Shown: positions 54,043-63,275 of the stretch, in pieces
Layout: every line of letters begins with the position of its first letter
Numbering within the stretch: position 1 is the first letter of the stretch
Assembly: GCF_042432495.1 (NCBI RefSeq)
Contig: NZ_JBHLXC010000002.1
Coordinates: 372,001 to 436,000 of the forward strand
Direction: 5' to 3'
DNA length: 64,000 nucleotides
Source: Pseudochelatococcus lubricantis
Lineage (GTDB): Bacteria > Pseudomonadota > Alphaproteobacteria > Rhizobiales > Beijerinckiaceae
Position numbers and translations under genes: made by a program
The notes under the pieces: model-generated
The model's database searches: none
What the model saw: only the letters and a program-made list of their open reading frames with translations
Told to the model about the DNA's origin: nothing

Positions 54043-54549
54043 ATGACCCCAGCCGACGTTCCCGCCTCCGTGAACGCGCATGCGCCCGATGCGACGCTGT
54101 TCGCCGCACGCATCACGCCGCACCGCTCCATGGGGCGGCAGGCGTTCCGCATTACCATGACGCTCATCTGTCTGGCGAGCGTGATTTCCAGCCTGCCTTT
54201 CGTGCTGATGGGCGCGTGGCCGGTGGCGGGCTTCTTCGGGCTCGATCTGCTCGCGCTCTACATCGCCTTCCGCGTCAACTTCCGCCGGGCCGCATCCTTC
54301 GAGGAGGTCTGGCTGTCGCGCATCGAACTGCTGCTGCGCAAGGTCAGCCATCGGGGCATATGGCGGGAATGGCGCTTCAATCCTCTCTGGACACGCCTGG
54401 AGCAGACGGCGCATGTCGAGTCGGGCGTTGAGAGACTCGCGCTCGTCTCGCGCGGCCAGCGGGTGACGGTGGGCGACGCCCTCTCGCCCGACGAACGCGC
54501 CAGCCTCGGCGAGGCGTTGCATGAAGCGCTGCTGGAGGCGAAGCGATAG
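54043..54549 (+). CDS. DUF2244 membrane protein
   Basis: A 168-residue protein of the alphaproteobacterial DUF2244 family. Two hydrophobic segments (about 36-58 and 59-76, LICLASVISSLPFVLMGAWP and GFFGLDLLALYIAF) are followed by a soluble part with WREWRFNPLWTRLE and LVSRGQRVTVGDALSPDER. No function is established. In other genomes it is often found near nth, as here, divergently. Confidence 0.85.
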   Translation: MTPADVPASVNAHAPDATLFAARITPHRSMGRQAFRITMTLICLASVISSLPFVLMGAWPVAGFFGLDLLALYIAFRVNFRRAASFEEVWLSRIELLLRKVSHRGIWREWRFNPLWTRLEQTAHVESGVERLALVSRGQRVTVGDALSPDERASLGEALHEALLEAKR

Positions 54550-54796
54550 GCTGCCAATCGCGCGCCGCATGCAGGATGCGCCAGATCGAGATCGCCTGCA
54601 GTGTTTCTGCGTAGATAGAGCTGTAGTTGGATCTGACAATCATCTCACGTGTGCCCGCCACCCGCCGCGCACGATAAAGCCTGCGATAATCCGGAGTAAG
54701 GCCGGCCTTTACCTGAATCTCTCCCTGCAACCGCTGGGCGGCGTCGGGATTGTCGTCGGAAATGCAATCGACGGGCGCCGTCGTGTTGACGATGCA
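54550..54796 (-). pseudogene. Remnant of a ParE/RelE-family toxin gene
   Basis: Reading the minus strand directly after the hemW stop codon, one open frame encodes a ParE-like sequence: DDNPDAAQRLQGEI (helix 2 of the toxin), then LYRARRVAGTREMIV, SNYSSIYAE and the C-terminal hallmark IWRILHAARDW. Typical ParE toxins are about 95-100 residues. Here the first part (the start codon and first strand/helix) is absent, because the frame meets the hemW stop, and no antitoxin gene precedes it. After the hallmark the frame runs on into the antisense of the DUF2244 gene. The fragment fills the whole gap between two convergent genes. It is a decayed toxin-antitoxin locus and is not expected to make active toxin. 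Confidence 0.75.
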
Positions 54797-55957
54797 TCAC
54801 GCCGCAAGATCGGCGATGAGTGCGTTCAGCACGGGCAGGCCGGCAGCGGTGGCGCGCAGGCGGCCGCCCGCCGTGTCGACGAGGCCCTGCTCGGCGAGGA
54901 AGCGCAGGTTTTCCGCCGGCAGCGGACGGCCGGCGAACTGCGCGTAGCGTTGCGGGTCGATGCCTTCCACCAGCCGCAGGCCCATGAGCAGGAATTCGTC
55001 CGCCTGCGTCCCCATGTCCAGGCATTCGCGCTCGATAATGGCGTTGCCGTCGCGCTCGACCAGCGCCAGCCATTGCTCGGGATTGCGCTCCGTGGAAAGC
55101 GCCATGCGCCCTTCGTTGGTGACAAGCCGCCCGTGCGCGCCGGGACCGACGCCGGCGTATTCGCCATAGCGCCAGTAGAGCAGGTTGTGGCGGCTTTCCG
55201 CGCCGGGTCTGGCATGATTCGAGATTTCGTAGGCAGGCAGGCCATGGCGGGCGCAGACCTCCTGCGTGACGTCATAAAGGTCGCGCGCCGCGTCGTCGTC
55301 CGGAATGACGAGCTTGCCGGCAGCGTGAAGCCGGGCATACCAGGTGCCGGGCTCGATGGTGAGCTGATAGAGCGACAGATGCTCCACGGCATGCGCGATG
55401 GCCTGCTCCAACTCCGCCGCCCACGCCTGCGGCGTCTGTCGCGGGCGGGCGTAGATGAGGTCGAAGGAATAGCGCTCGAAACTTTGCGCGGCGAGCCGGA
55501 CGGCGGCAAGCGCCTCCGCCGCCGTGTGCCTGCGTCCCAAGGCGCGCAAGTCAGCGTCGTCGAGCGCCTGCACCCCCAGCGACACGCGGTTGACGCCGGC
55601 CAGCCGGTAGCCGCGGAAGCGCTCTGCCTCCACGCTGGTAGGGTTGGCCTCCAGCGTGACTTCCGCGCCGGGAGCGACGCTCCAGTGCGTGGCGATGGCG
55701 TCGAGGATTACGCCGATCGTCGCCGGCTGCATCAGCGAGGGCGTGCCGCCGCCGAAGAAGATGGACGTCACCGTGCGCCCGGGCGCGAGCGCGGCATTGT
55801 GGGCGATCTCCCGCGCGAAAGCGGCCGCGAAACGGCGTTCGTCCACCGGCTCGTGGCGAACGTGGCTGTTGAAGTCGCAGTACGGGCACTTCGAGGCGCA
55901 GAACGGCCAATGGACATAGACGCCAAAGCCGACGTCGCGCGTGGGGTGATCGCTCAT
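54797..55957 (-). CDS. hemW: Radical SAM heme chaperone HemW
   Basis: A 386-residue HemN-like protein. YVHWPFCASKCPYCDFNSH holds the radical-SAM CxxxCxxC cluster motif. SIFFGGGTPSLM, LEANPTSVE, VNRVSLGVQAL and YEISNHARPG are family hallmarks, and a winged-helix-like HemN C-terminal domain (about 300-380) is present. It lacks the extra N-terminal sequence of true coproporphyrinogen dehydrogenase HemN and is expected to bind heme for insertion into respiratory proteins. The ATG at 55957 is divergent from rnr; a longer open frame upstream is antisense to rnr. Confidence 0.94.
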   Translation of the reverse strand: MSDHPTRDVGFGVYVHWPFCASKCPYCDFNSHVRHEPVDERRFAAAFAREIAHNAALAPGRTVTSIFFGGGTPSLMQPATIGVILDAIATHWSVAPGAEVTLEANPTSVEAERFRGYRLAGVNRVSLGVQALDDADLRALGRRHTAAEALAAVRLAAQSFERYSFDLIYARPRQTPQAWAAELEQAIAHAVEHLSLYQLTIEPGTWYARLHAAGKLVIPDDDAARDLYDVTQEVCARHGLPAYEISNHARPGAESRHNLLYWRYGEYAGVGPGAHGRLVTNEGRMALSTERNPEQWLALVERDGNAIIERECLDMGTQADEFLLMGLRLVEGIDPQRYAQFAGRPLPAENLRFLAEQGLVDTAGGRLRATAAGLPVLNALIADLAA

Positions 55958-56086
55958 GGCCGCTGTGTGAACCGATCGGACGCGAAACGCAAGAGCGCGG
56001 CGCGTTCGCGACCGACTGGCGCAAACGTCCGCAACGTGCGAGAAGGAAGTCTCACTTCGCCGCGACAGGTCGGCTTGGAACAGACA

Positions 56087-58492
56087 GTGGCCAGACAGAT
56101 CAGGAACCGCTCCACCACGGCAACCGCCGCACCGGCACGGGCACGCAAGACGCGCGCGCGCCCCGAAGCCGCCGGGGAAGGAAGCGCCGGATCGCCGGAG
56201 GAATTTCTGCCGACCAAGGAGCAGATCGTCAGCTTCATCACGGAGTCGCCCGGCAAGGTCGGCAAGCGTGAGATCGCCCGCGCCTTCGGCATCGGCGGCG
56301 GCCAGCGCATCTGGCTGAAGCGCATCCTGCGTGAACTGGAAGACGAGGGCGCGATCGACCGCCGCCACAAGACGCTGAACCGCACGGGCAGCCTGCCGCC
56401 CGTGGTGCTCGCCGACATCACCGCCCGCGACCGCGACGGCGAACTCATCGCCAGGCCCGCGGAATGGGACGACGCCGATGGCGACGCACGCGCGCCGCGT
56501 ATCCTCGTCCACCTGCCGCGCCGCCAGCGGCCCGGCCAGCCGGTGCCCGGCGTGGGCGACCGCGTGCTGCTGCGGATCGAGGCCAACCGTGACCGTGATT
56601 CCGAAGAAACGCCTTCTGCGGCAGTGGCTTACGTTGGTCGCGTCATCAAGGTGCTGGCGAAGGTGCGCGCGCAGGTGCTCGGCATTTTCCGCGCCAACCC
56701 GGACGGCCCCGGCGGGCGGCTCGTGCCCGTCGACAAGAAACTGCTCGGGCGCGAGATGCCGATCCGGCCGGGGGATGCCGGCGATGCACAGGACGGCGAT
56801 CTCGTTTCCGTCTCCGTCGCCCGCGCAGGCCGATTCGGCTCGTCCTTCGCCAAGGTGAGCGAGCGGCTGGGGTCGCTGAAATCGGAACGCGCGGTGAGCC
56901 TGATCGCCATCCGCGCGCACGACATTCCGGACGTCTTCTCCCCTGCCGCCCTGCGCGAGGCGGAAGAGGCGCAGCCCGCGCCGCTGGCGGGCCGGGAGGA
57001 CTGGCGCACGCTGCCGCTCGTCACCATCGACCCCGCCGACGCGAAGGACCACGACGACGCGGTCCATGCCACGCCGGACCCCGATCCCGCGAACGCCGGC
57101 GGTTTCATCGTGACGGTGGCGATCGCCGACGTCGCGGCCTATGTACGCCCCGGCACGGCGCTAGACAGGGACGCGCTGGAACGCGGCAATTCGGTCTATT
57201 TCCCCGACCGCGTGGTGCCGATGCTGCCCGAGCGCATCTCCAACGACCTCGGCTCGCTGCGCCCGCGGGAGGACCGCGCGGCGCTCGCCGTGCGCATGGT
57301 GATCGACGTCCGCGGCCGCAAGCGTCATCACACCTTCCACCGCATCATGATGCGCTCGGCCGCGAAGCTCGCCTATCCCCAGGCGCAGGCCGCCATAGAC
57401 GGCGCGCCGGACGACACGACCGGCCCCATCCTCGACAGCGTGTTGAGGCCGCTGTGGGACGCCTACGCGGCGATGACCGACGCGCGTGACGAGCGCGACC
57501 CGCTGGCGCTCGACCTGCCGGAGCGCAAGCTGATCCTGAAGCCCGACGGCACGCTCGACCGCGTCGTGATGCCCGAGCGGCTGGACGCGCATCGCCTCAT
57601 CGAGGAATGCATGATCCTCGCCAACGTCTGCGCGGCGGAAACGCTGGAGCAGGCGGGCTCGCCGCTGATCTACCGCACCCACGACGAGCCCTCGCCGGAG
57701 AAGCTGCGCGCGCTCGCGGAGGTGCTCGCCTCCATCGGCATCAAGGCGCCGAAGACGGGCGCGCTGTCGCCCACGCTCTTCAACCGCATCCTCGCGCATG
57801 TCGAGGGCTCGCCAAACCGTGACTTCGTCAACGAGGTGGTGTTGCGCACGCAGGCGCAAGCCGAGTACTCCGCCGACAACTACGGCCATTTCGGCCTCAA
57901 CCTGCGCCGCTATGCGCATTTCACGTCGCCCATCCGCCGCTATGCCGACCTCGTGGTGCATCGCGGCCTCATCCGGGCGCTCAAGCTCGGCAAGGATGGC
58001 CTGCCGGCCCACGCCTCGCGCGAGGAGCTGGCGGAGGTCGCGGCCCAGATATCGGCGGCCGAGCGGCGCGCCATGGCGGCGGAGCGGGAGACGACAGACC
58101 GGCTGATCGCCCATTTCATGGCCGACCAGATCGGCTCCACCTTCGCAGGCCGCATCGCGGGCGTGACGGGCGCCGGCCTTTTCGTGAAGCTTGACGACAC
58201 CGGCGCCGACGGCTTCATTCCCGCTTCCACGCTGGGGCAGGACTATTTCCGTTTCGACGAGACGCTGCATGCCCTCGTCGGCAGCCGCTCACGCAAGACC
58301 TATCGGCTGGGCGACCGGGTGGAGGTGCGGCTCGTCGAGGCCGTGCCGATCGCCGGCGCCCTGAGGTTCGAGCTGCTCGGCGGCGACGCCGGGCGCACGC
58401 CGCGGCGCGGCAGCCGCATACGGCGCGCCGGAATCGACGAGGCACCAGCACGCGGCGCGACAACGACAGGGGGAAGGAAACGCCGCCCATGA
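56087..58492 (+). CDS. rnr: Ribonuclease R
   Basis: An 801-residue RNB-family 3'-5' exoribonuclease that degrades structured RNA. After a basic Ala/Arg-rich tail and a winged-helix segment (about 40-110) come cold-shock domains, the RNB catalytic domain with the metal-binding TIDPADAKDHDDAV (about 305-320) and SNDLGSLRPREDRAAL, and a C-terminal S1 domain with a basic end. Start codon choice is GTG at 56087 with GGAA six bases upstream; TTG at 56075 is possible and there is no suitable ATG. The DUF983 gene overlaps its stop (ATGA). Confidence 0.96.
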   Translation: MARQIRNRSTTATAAPARARKTRARPEAAGEGSAGSPEEFLPTKEQIVSFITESPGKVGKREIARAFGIGGGQRIWLKRILRELEDEGAIDRRHKTLNRTGSLPPVVLADITARDRDGELIARPAEWDDADGDARAPRILVHLPRRQRPGQPVPGVGDRVLLRIEANRDRDSEETPSAAVAYVGRVIKVLAKVRAQVLGIFRANPDGPGGRLVPVDKKLLGREMPIRPGDAGDAQDGDLVSVSVARAGRFGSSFAKVSERLGSLKSERAVSLIAIRAHDIPDVFSPAALREAEEAQPAPLAGREDWRTLPLVTIDPADAKDHDDAVHATPDPDPANAGGFIVTVAIADVAAYVRPGTALDRDALERGNSVYFPDRVVPMLPERISNDLGSLRPREDRAALAVRMVIDVRGRKRHHTFHRIMMRSAAKLAYPQAQAAIDGAPDDTTGPILDSVLRPLWDAYAAMTDARDERDPLALDLPERKLILKPDGTLDRVVMPERLDAHRLIEECMILANVCAAETLEQAGSPLIYRTHDEPSPEKLRALAEVLASIGIKAPKTGALSPTLFNRILAHVEGSPNRDFVNEVVLRTQAQAEYSADNYGHFGLNLRRYAHFTSPIRRYADLVVHRGLIRALKLGKDGLPAHASREELAEVAAQISAAERRAMAAERETTDRLIAHFMADQIGSTFAGRIAGVTGAGLFVKLDDTGADGFIPASTLGQDYFRFDETLHALVGSRSRKTYRLGDRVEVRLVEAVPIAGALRFELLGGDAGRTPRRGSRIRRAGIDEAPARGATTTGGRKRRP

Positions 58493-58974
58493 CCATCGAA
58501 CGGTTGACAGGCAGGCCGGACCTGCATCCGGCGGCGGACGCGCAGCCGCAACGCGACATCTGGCTTTCCGTGCGGCGCGGGCTGCAATGCCGCTGCCCGG
58601 CTTGCGGAGAGGGTGCGATCTTCGACGGCTATCTCAGGATCGCGGACCGCTGCCCCGCCTGCGGAGAGGAACTGTACCACCACCGCGCCGACGACCTGCC
58701 GCCCTATATCGTGATCACCATCGTCGGGCACATCATCATCACGCTCGTGCTGGCGGTGGAGATGTTCGCGGATTACTCCACCACCACGCAGATGATCCTG
58801 TGGCCGCTGCTGACCCTCGCCCTCGCGCTGGTGCTGATGCGGCCCGTCAAGGGCGCGGTGGTGGGCTACCAGTGGGCGCTGCGCATGCACGGCTTCGGCG
58901 GTCCGCAGGAGGACGAGGCGGCCCTGCGCCCGCGCGCAGGCAACACTGACAAGAAGGAATGGGAGAGACCATGA
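58489..58974 (+). CDS. DUF983 membrane protein with zinc-ribbon motif
   Basis: A 161-residue protein. Two CPACGE motifs (about 39-44 and 57-62) form a likely zinc ribbon, followed by two membrane helices (about 75-93 and 101-118). This is the DUF983 family, common next to rnr or cytochrome-oxidase genes in alphaproteobacteria, with no settled function. ATG overlaps the rnr stop and its own stop overlaps the NUDIX start, so three genes are coupled. Confidence 0.88.
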   Translation: MTIERLTGRPDLHPAADAQPQRDIWLSVRRGLQCRCPACGEGAIFDGYLRIADRCPACGEELYHHRADDLPPYIVITIVGHIIITLVLAVEMFADYSTTTQMILWPLLTLALALVLMRPVKGAVVGYQWALRMHGFGGPQEDEAALRPRAGNTDKKEWERP

Positions 58975-59699
58975 GCGAAGCAGCCACCACCCCGAAGGCG
59001 CCGGAAGACAGGCCGGACTACACGAAAATCGTACCGCGCGACGCGGCCTCGCTCATCATCCTGGACCACACGCTCACAGGCCCCTACGTCCTGATGGGCA
59101 AGCGGCACGAGCGCCATGTGTTCATGCCCGGCGCCTATGTTTTCCCGGGCGGACGGCTGGAGGCGTGCGACAGCGAGATGGTGGTCGCCGGCGCGCTGCA
59201 TCCCGCGGCGGAGCACAAGCTGATGCTGCAGGTCGAGGACCCCTCACCCCTCACCGCCCGCGCGCTGGCACTCGCCGCGATCCGCGAAACCTTCGAGGAA
59301 ACGGGTCACCTCATCGGCTCCACCGACTACGGCGCGCCGGAGGAAACGCCGGCCGAATGGCACGCCTTCGCCGAGCACGGGGTTTTTCCGGAACTCGACG
59401 GGCTGCATTTCGTCGCCCGCGCCATCACGCCCCCGCGCTATCCGCGCCGCTTCGACGCACGCTTCTTCGTGACGGAGGCATCGAGCATCGCCCGCACGGT
59501 GGAAGGCGCGCACGGCCCCGACCACGAACTCGTGGAACTCGTCTGGGTGCGGCTCGACGACGCGGCCTCGCTGAACACGCCGACAATCACCCGTATGGTG
59601 ATGGCGGAACTGGCGCTGAGGCTCGCGGAAGGTTTCCGGCAGGAAGCGCCGGTGCCGCTGTTCCGCAACGACACACCCAACCCGCGCGACGAGCTGTGA
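58971..59699 (+). CDS. NUDIX hydrolase with split NUDIX box
   Basis: A 242-residue protein of the NUDT19/RP2-like NUDIX type. The first half of the box (PGGRLEACDSE, residues 59-69) and the second half (AAIRETFEETG, 102-112) are separated by about 35 extra residues, the known insertion of this subfamily, some of whose members cleave CoA derivatives. The substrate is not determinable here. ATG at 58971 overlaps the DUF983 stop and has GGGAGAG upstream. Confidence 0.88.
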   Translation: MSEAATTPKAPEDRPDYTKIVPRDAASLIILDHTLTGPYVLMGKRHERHVFMPGAYVFPGGRLEACDSEMVVAGALHPAAEHKLMLQVEDPSPLTARALALAAIRETFEETGHLIGSTDYGAPEETPAEWHAFAEHGVFPELDGLHFVARAITPPRYPRRFDARFFVTEASSIARTVEGAHGPDHELVELVWVRLDDAASLNTPTITRMVMAELALRLAEGFRQEAPVPLFRNDTPNPRDEL

Positions 59700-59804
59700 C
59701 GGGCGCCGCTCTGCCATTGTGATATAAATGTTGTATTTCCGATGGAAATGGTATAGGCGGATTTCTTCGTCTGTTATCGTTGCGTGCAGGAAAAGGAGCC
59801 CGTC

Positions 59805-60191
59805 ATGGCTCGCGTCACCGTCGAAGATTGCATCGACAAGGTTGAGAACCGTTTCGAGCTCGTGCTCCTCGCGAGCCACCGCGCCCGCATGATTTCCTCC
59901 GGCTCGTCCCTGCTGGTCGACCGCGACCGTGACAAAAATCCCGTCGTGGCGCTGCGCGAGATCGCCGAGGAGAAGTTCGCGGCGGAGGATCTGAAGGAAG
60001 ACCTGATCCATTCCTTGCAGAAGTATGTCGAGGTCGACGAGCCGGAAGAGGACGCGGTTCCCCTGATCGGCACCTCGACGGGCGGCGCGGTGGACGACAC
60101 CGAAGTGCAGTTCGACCGCATGAGCGAGGAAGATCTGCTGCGCGGGCTTGAAGGGCTCGTGCCGCCGGCCGCGAGCGACGACGAAGACTGA
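59805..60191 (+). CDS. rpoZ: RNA polymerase omega subunit
   Basis: A 128-residue omega subunit that assists assembly of RNA polymerase and forms one of the ppGpp sites in Proteobacteria. It begins MARVTVEDCIDKVENRFELV and has ASHRARMISSGSS and KNPVVALREIAEEK, with the long acidic tail of alphaproteobacteria. AAAAGGAG precedes the ATG at 59805. Its place before rsh is conserved and functionally apt. Confidence 0.97.
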   Translation: MARVTVEDCIDKVENRFELVLLASHRARMISSGSSLLVDRDRDKNPVVALREIAEEKFAAEDLKEDLIHSLQKYVEVDEPEEDAVPLIGTSTGGAVDDTEVQFDRMSEEDLLRGLEGLVPPAASDDED

Positions 60192-60220
60192 TTGTCGCTT
60201 TCAGTTCAGGCGCGTTTGGC

Positions 60221-60245
60221 AGGCCCGGATCGTTCCGGGCCTTTT
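60221..60245 (+). terminator. Terminator of rpoZ
   Basis: A nine-pair stem AGGCCCGGA/TCCGGGCCT (60221-60229 with 60234-60242) and a short T run, 30 bp past the rpoZ stop. Confidence 0.8.
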
Positions 60246-60266
60246 CCGTTCCGGCCTCGCACCCGT

Positions 60267-60295
60267 TTGTTTTTCATCAGAACCTTTGTCATAAT
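60267..60295 (+). promoter_or_regulatory. Promoter of rsh
   Basis: TTGTTT (60267-60272) and CATAAT (60290-60295) are 17 bp apart, directly after the rpoZ terminator. Transcription would start near 60302, so rsh has its own promoter and, with the favoured start codon, a leader of about 160 nt. Confidence 0.55.
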
Positions 60296-60460
60296 TCTTC
60301 ATGGGTCCGCGTGGACCGGGTGAAAAGTATCGGGATTACCGTGGCAGACAGTCAGGTGACGGAAGGCCGGCCCGTGACGGAGCGGGGCGAGGCGGAGCGT
60401 ATCGAGACGGAACGGGCGGGCGCGGAGCAGTCCCGCGGCGTGAGAGGCGCGCTGCCGATC

Positions 60461-62656
60461 ATGCGGCAGTACGAGCTTGTAGAGCGCGTGAAGCGCTACG
60501 ATCCCAACGCCGACGAAGGGCTGCTCAACCGCGCCTATGTCTATGCGATGCGGGCCCACGGCACCCAGAAGCGCGCGTCGGGCGACCTGTTCTTCTCGCA
60601 TCCGCTCGAAGTCGCTGCCATCCTGACGGACCTCAAGCTCGACGACGCCACCATCGTCGCCGCCGTGCTGCACGACACGATCGAGGACACCGAGGCCACG
60701 CGCGAGGAGATCGACCAGCTCTTCGGCCCCGAGATCGGCGCGCTGGTGGACGGGCTGACCAAGATCAAGAAGCTCGACTTCGTCTCTCGCAAGGCCACGC
60801 AAGGCGAGAACTTCCGCAAGCTGCTGCTCGCCATCGCCGCCGATGTGCGCGTGCTGCTGGTCAAGCTCGCCGACCGGCTGCACAACATGCGCACGCTCGG
60901 CTTCATGGCGCAGGAGAAGCGGGCGCGCATCGCCGAGGAAACGCTGGAGATCTACGCGCCGCTCGCCGGGCGCATGGGCATTCAGGAACTCCGCGACGAG
61001 CTGGAGGACCTCGCCTTCCGCCACCTGAAGCCGGAAGCTTACGAGACCATCGCCCGCCGGCTGGAGAATGTCAGCGCGCGCAACGGCAAGCTGGTCGAGA
61101 CGATCGAGCACGACCTGACGGAGCGCCTCGCGGAAAAGGGCATCGTCGCCTGCGTCAAGGGCCGGCGCAAGCGCCCCTATTCCATCTGGAAGAAGATGGA
61201 GCGCAAGTCGCTGGCGTTCGAGCAGCTGTCGGACATCTTCGCCTTCCGCATCATCGTCGCTTCCATCGACGACTGCTACCGGGCGCTGGGCGTCGTGCAC
61301 ACCGCCTGGCCGATGGTGCCCGGGCGCTACAAGGATTATGTGTCGACCCCGAAGCAGAACGACTACCGCTCCATCCACACCACGGTGATCGGCCCCGGCC
61401 ACCAGCGCGTGGAGCTGCAGATCCGCACGCAGGACATGGACGAGGTCGCCGAGTACGGTATCGCGGCGCATGCGCTCTACAAGGACGGACGCACCGGGCG
61501 CCTGCTGAACGAAAGCCGCGCCTATCAATGGCTGCGCCGCACCGTCGACCTGCTGGCGGAAGGTGACAGCCCCGAGGAATTTCTGGAGCATACCAAGCTC
61601 GAACTGTTCCACGACCAGGTGTTCTGCTTCACGCCGAAGGGCCGGCTCATCGCGCTGCCGCGCGGCGCGACGCCGATCGACTTCGCCTATGCCGTGCATA
61701 CCAACGTCGGCAACACGGCCGTCGGCGCCAAGATCAACGGCCAGATCGCGCCGCTGCTCTCGGAACTGCAGAACGGCGACGAGGTGGAAATCGTGCGCGC
61801 CGACGGCCAGACACCGCCGGCGGCATGGGAATCGCTCGTCGTCACCGGCAAGGCGCGGGCCGCGATCCGCCGGGCGACGCGCGACGCCGTGCGCCGGCAA
61901 TATGCGGGGCTCGGCGCGCAGATTCTGGCGCGCGCCTTCGCACGCGCAGGCCGCGCCTACTCCGACGAGAAGCTGAAGGCGGCCCTGCCGCGGCTGGCGC
62001 GCGCCTCCCTAGACGACGCGCTGGCGGCCGTGGGGCGCGGCGAGATGTTCTCGGGCGATGTCGTCAAGGCCGTCTATCCCGATTTCAAGGATGAACGGCG
62101 GCCGACCGTCGACGGGCTGTCCGGCCACGGCTGGTTCGGCCTCAAGGGCAGCGAGACGCTGAAGTTCAAGGTGCCCGACAGCGGCAAGGAAGCGGACGGG
62201 CGGCACGCGATCCCGATTCGCGGCTTCAACAGCGACCTGCCGGTCACCTTCGCGCCGGAGGGCGGCGCCGTGCCGGGCGACCGCATCGTCGGCATCCTTA
62301 CCGCCGGCGAGGGCATCACCATCTACCCGATCCAGTCGAAGGCGCTGGCGGCGTTCGAGCACGAGCCCGAACGGTGGCTCGACGTGCGCTGGGATGTCGA
62401 CGAGGAGAACATCCAGCGCTTCCCGGCCATCATCTCGCTCAGCGCCGTCAACGAACCGGGAGCGCTCGCCGAGATCACCCAGATCATCGCCGACCACGAT
62501 GCGAACATCGAGGATATCGCGATGAAGCGGCCCACGCCCGATTTCACGCATCTCACCATCCGGCTGTCGGTGTGGGACCTCAAGCACCTCACCAGCCTGA
62601 TCGCCGAACTGCGGACCACACGGTCGGTGAGTTCGGCGGAACGCATTACGGATTAG
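60461..62656 (+). CDS. rsh: Bifunctional (p)ppGpp synthetase/hydrolase
   Basis: A 731-residue long Rel/SpoT homologue, the single stringent-response enzyme typical of alphaproteobacteria. The HD hydrolase domain has VLHDTIEDT and the synthetase domain GRRKRPYSIWKKM and NDYRSIHTTV. The TGS domain has RGATPIDFAYAVHTNVG, and an ACT domain is at the C-terminus (NEPGALAEITQIIADHDANI). Both activities look intact. The start MRQYELVERV fits the family; GTG codons at 60341 (with GGGA upstream) and 60311 would add 40 or 50 residues without known homology. Confidence 0.96.
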   Translation: MRQYELVERVKRYDPNADEGLLNRAYVYAMRAHGTQKRASGDLFFSHPLEVAAILTDLKLDDATIVAAVLHDTIEDTEATREEIDQLFGPEIGALVDGLTKIKKLDFVSRKATQGENFRKLLLAIAADVRVLLVKLADRLHNMRTLGFMAQEKRARIAEETLEIYAPLAGRMGIQELRDELEDLAFRHLKPEAYETIARRLENVSARNGKLVETIEHDLTERLAEKGIVACVKGRRKRPYSIWKKMERKSLAFEQLSDIFAFRIIVASIDDCYRALGVVHTAWPMVPGRYKDYVSTPKQNDYRSIHTTVIGPGHQRVELQIRTQDMDEVAEYGIAAHALYKDGRTGRLLNESRAYQWLRRTVDLLAEGDSPEEFLEHTKLELFHDQVFCFTPKGRLIALPRGATPIDFAYAVHTNVGNTAVGAKINGQIAPLLSELQNGDEVEIVRADGQTPPAAWESLVVTGKARAAIRRATRDAVRRQYAGLGAQILARAFARAGRAYSDEKLKAALPRLARASLDDALAAVGRGEMFSGDVVKAVYPDFKDERRPTVDGLSGHGWFGLKGSETLKFKVPDSGKEADGRHAIPIRGFNSDLPVTFAPEGGAVPGDRIVGILTAGEGITIYPIQSKALAAFEHEPERWLDVRWDVDEENIQRFPAIISLSAVNEPGALAEITQIIADHDANIEDIAMKRPTPDFTHLTIRLSVWDLKHLTSLIAELRTTRSVSSAERITD

Positions 62657-63275
62657 GGCGGCCGCCACGGCCGTCCACCGGTTCTTCGGCCCGGCGCCCG
62701 CCGTCCGGCCCGTCTCGTGGAAATCATGCGACAGAAAATGTCCAGAATTTTCCATACGCGACAACATGCGCGAACTGAAAGCGGCATGTATAGCCCCATG
62801 ACGAGTAGACATATTGACGTAGTCCATGGATAATACGAGATAGATGCGCGGCCTTTGCTTCGCGCTTCCGCCCGCATGCATCGCCGATAAGAACGCAATA
62901 TGCTGCAATACATTTGAAATCAGGACTATTATTTTTCTATATTCGACTTTCGTTACTTATAAGGATATCGGTACATGGATAAATTTTGAGTAGCGGTTGT
63001 TTGAATTGATGTGAAAGTTATGTAGTATAGTTTCTTCGAGGTTGAATTCGACGTCCTTCGGGTTACCGTGCACGGCACGCCCCCGGCGGATACGGCGGGA
63101 TACGCTCGCGGCTATGGTCACAGAGGAGCAGGTGAAAACAGAGCGATTGAACAGCACTATGCATATTGCCGGAGCCAGAAAGTAAACACCCGTTGTCCGC
63201 CAACCATTGCCTCGGATTCCATAGGTCGGCGGGAGCAGCACCCATGAATTATACTTAACCTATAGAGATTGCATC
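62657..63275. other. AT-rich intergenic region between rsh and the NYN gene
   Basis: A 619-bp gap with no supportable gene. The stretch 62890-63040 is far richer in A+T than its surroundings. TTGAAT (63001-63006) and TAGTAT (63023-63028), 16 bp apart, are a possible plus-strand promoter that would give a 240-nt leader before the NYN gene. Weak open frames on both strands have no recognisable domain. Confidence 0.45.

Noticed and set aside
62957..63241. 94-codon minus-strand frame in the rsh-NYN gap
   Set aside because: Composition changes along its length, no domain and no ribosome-binding site.
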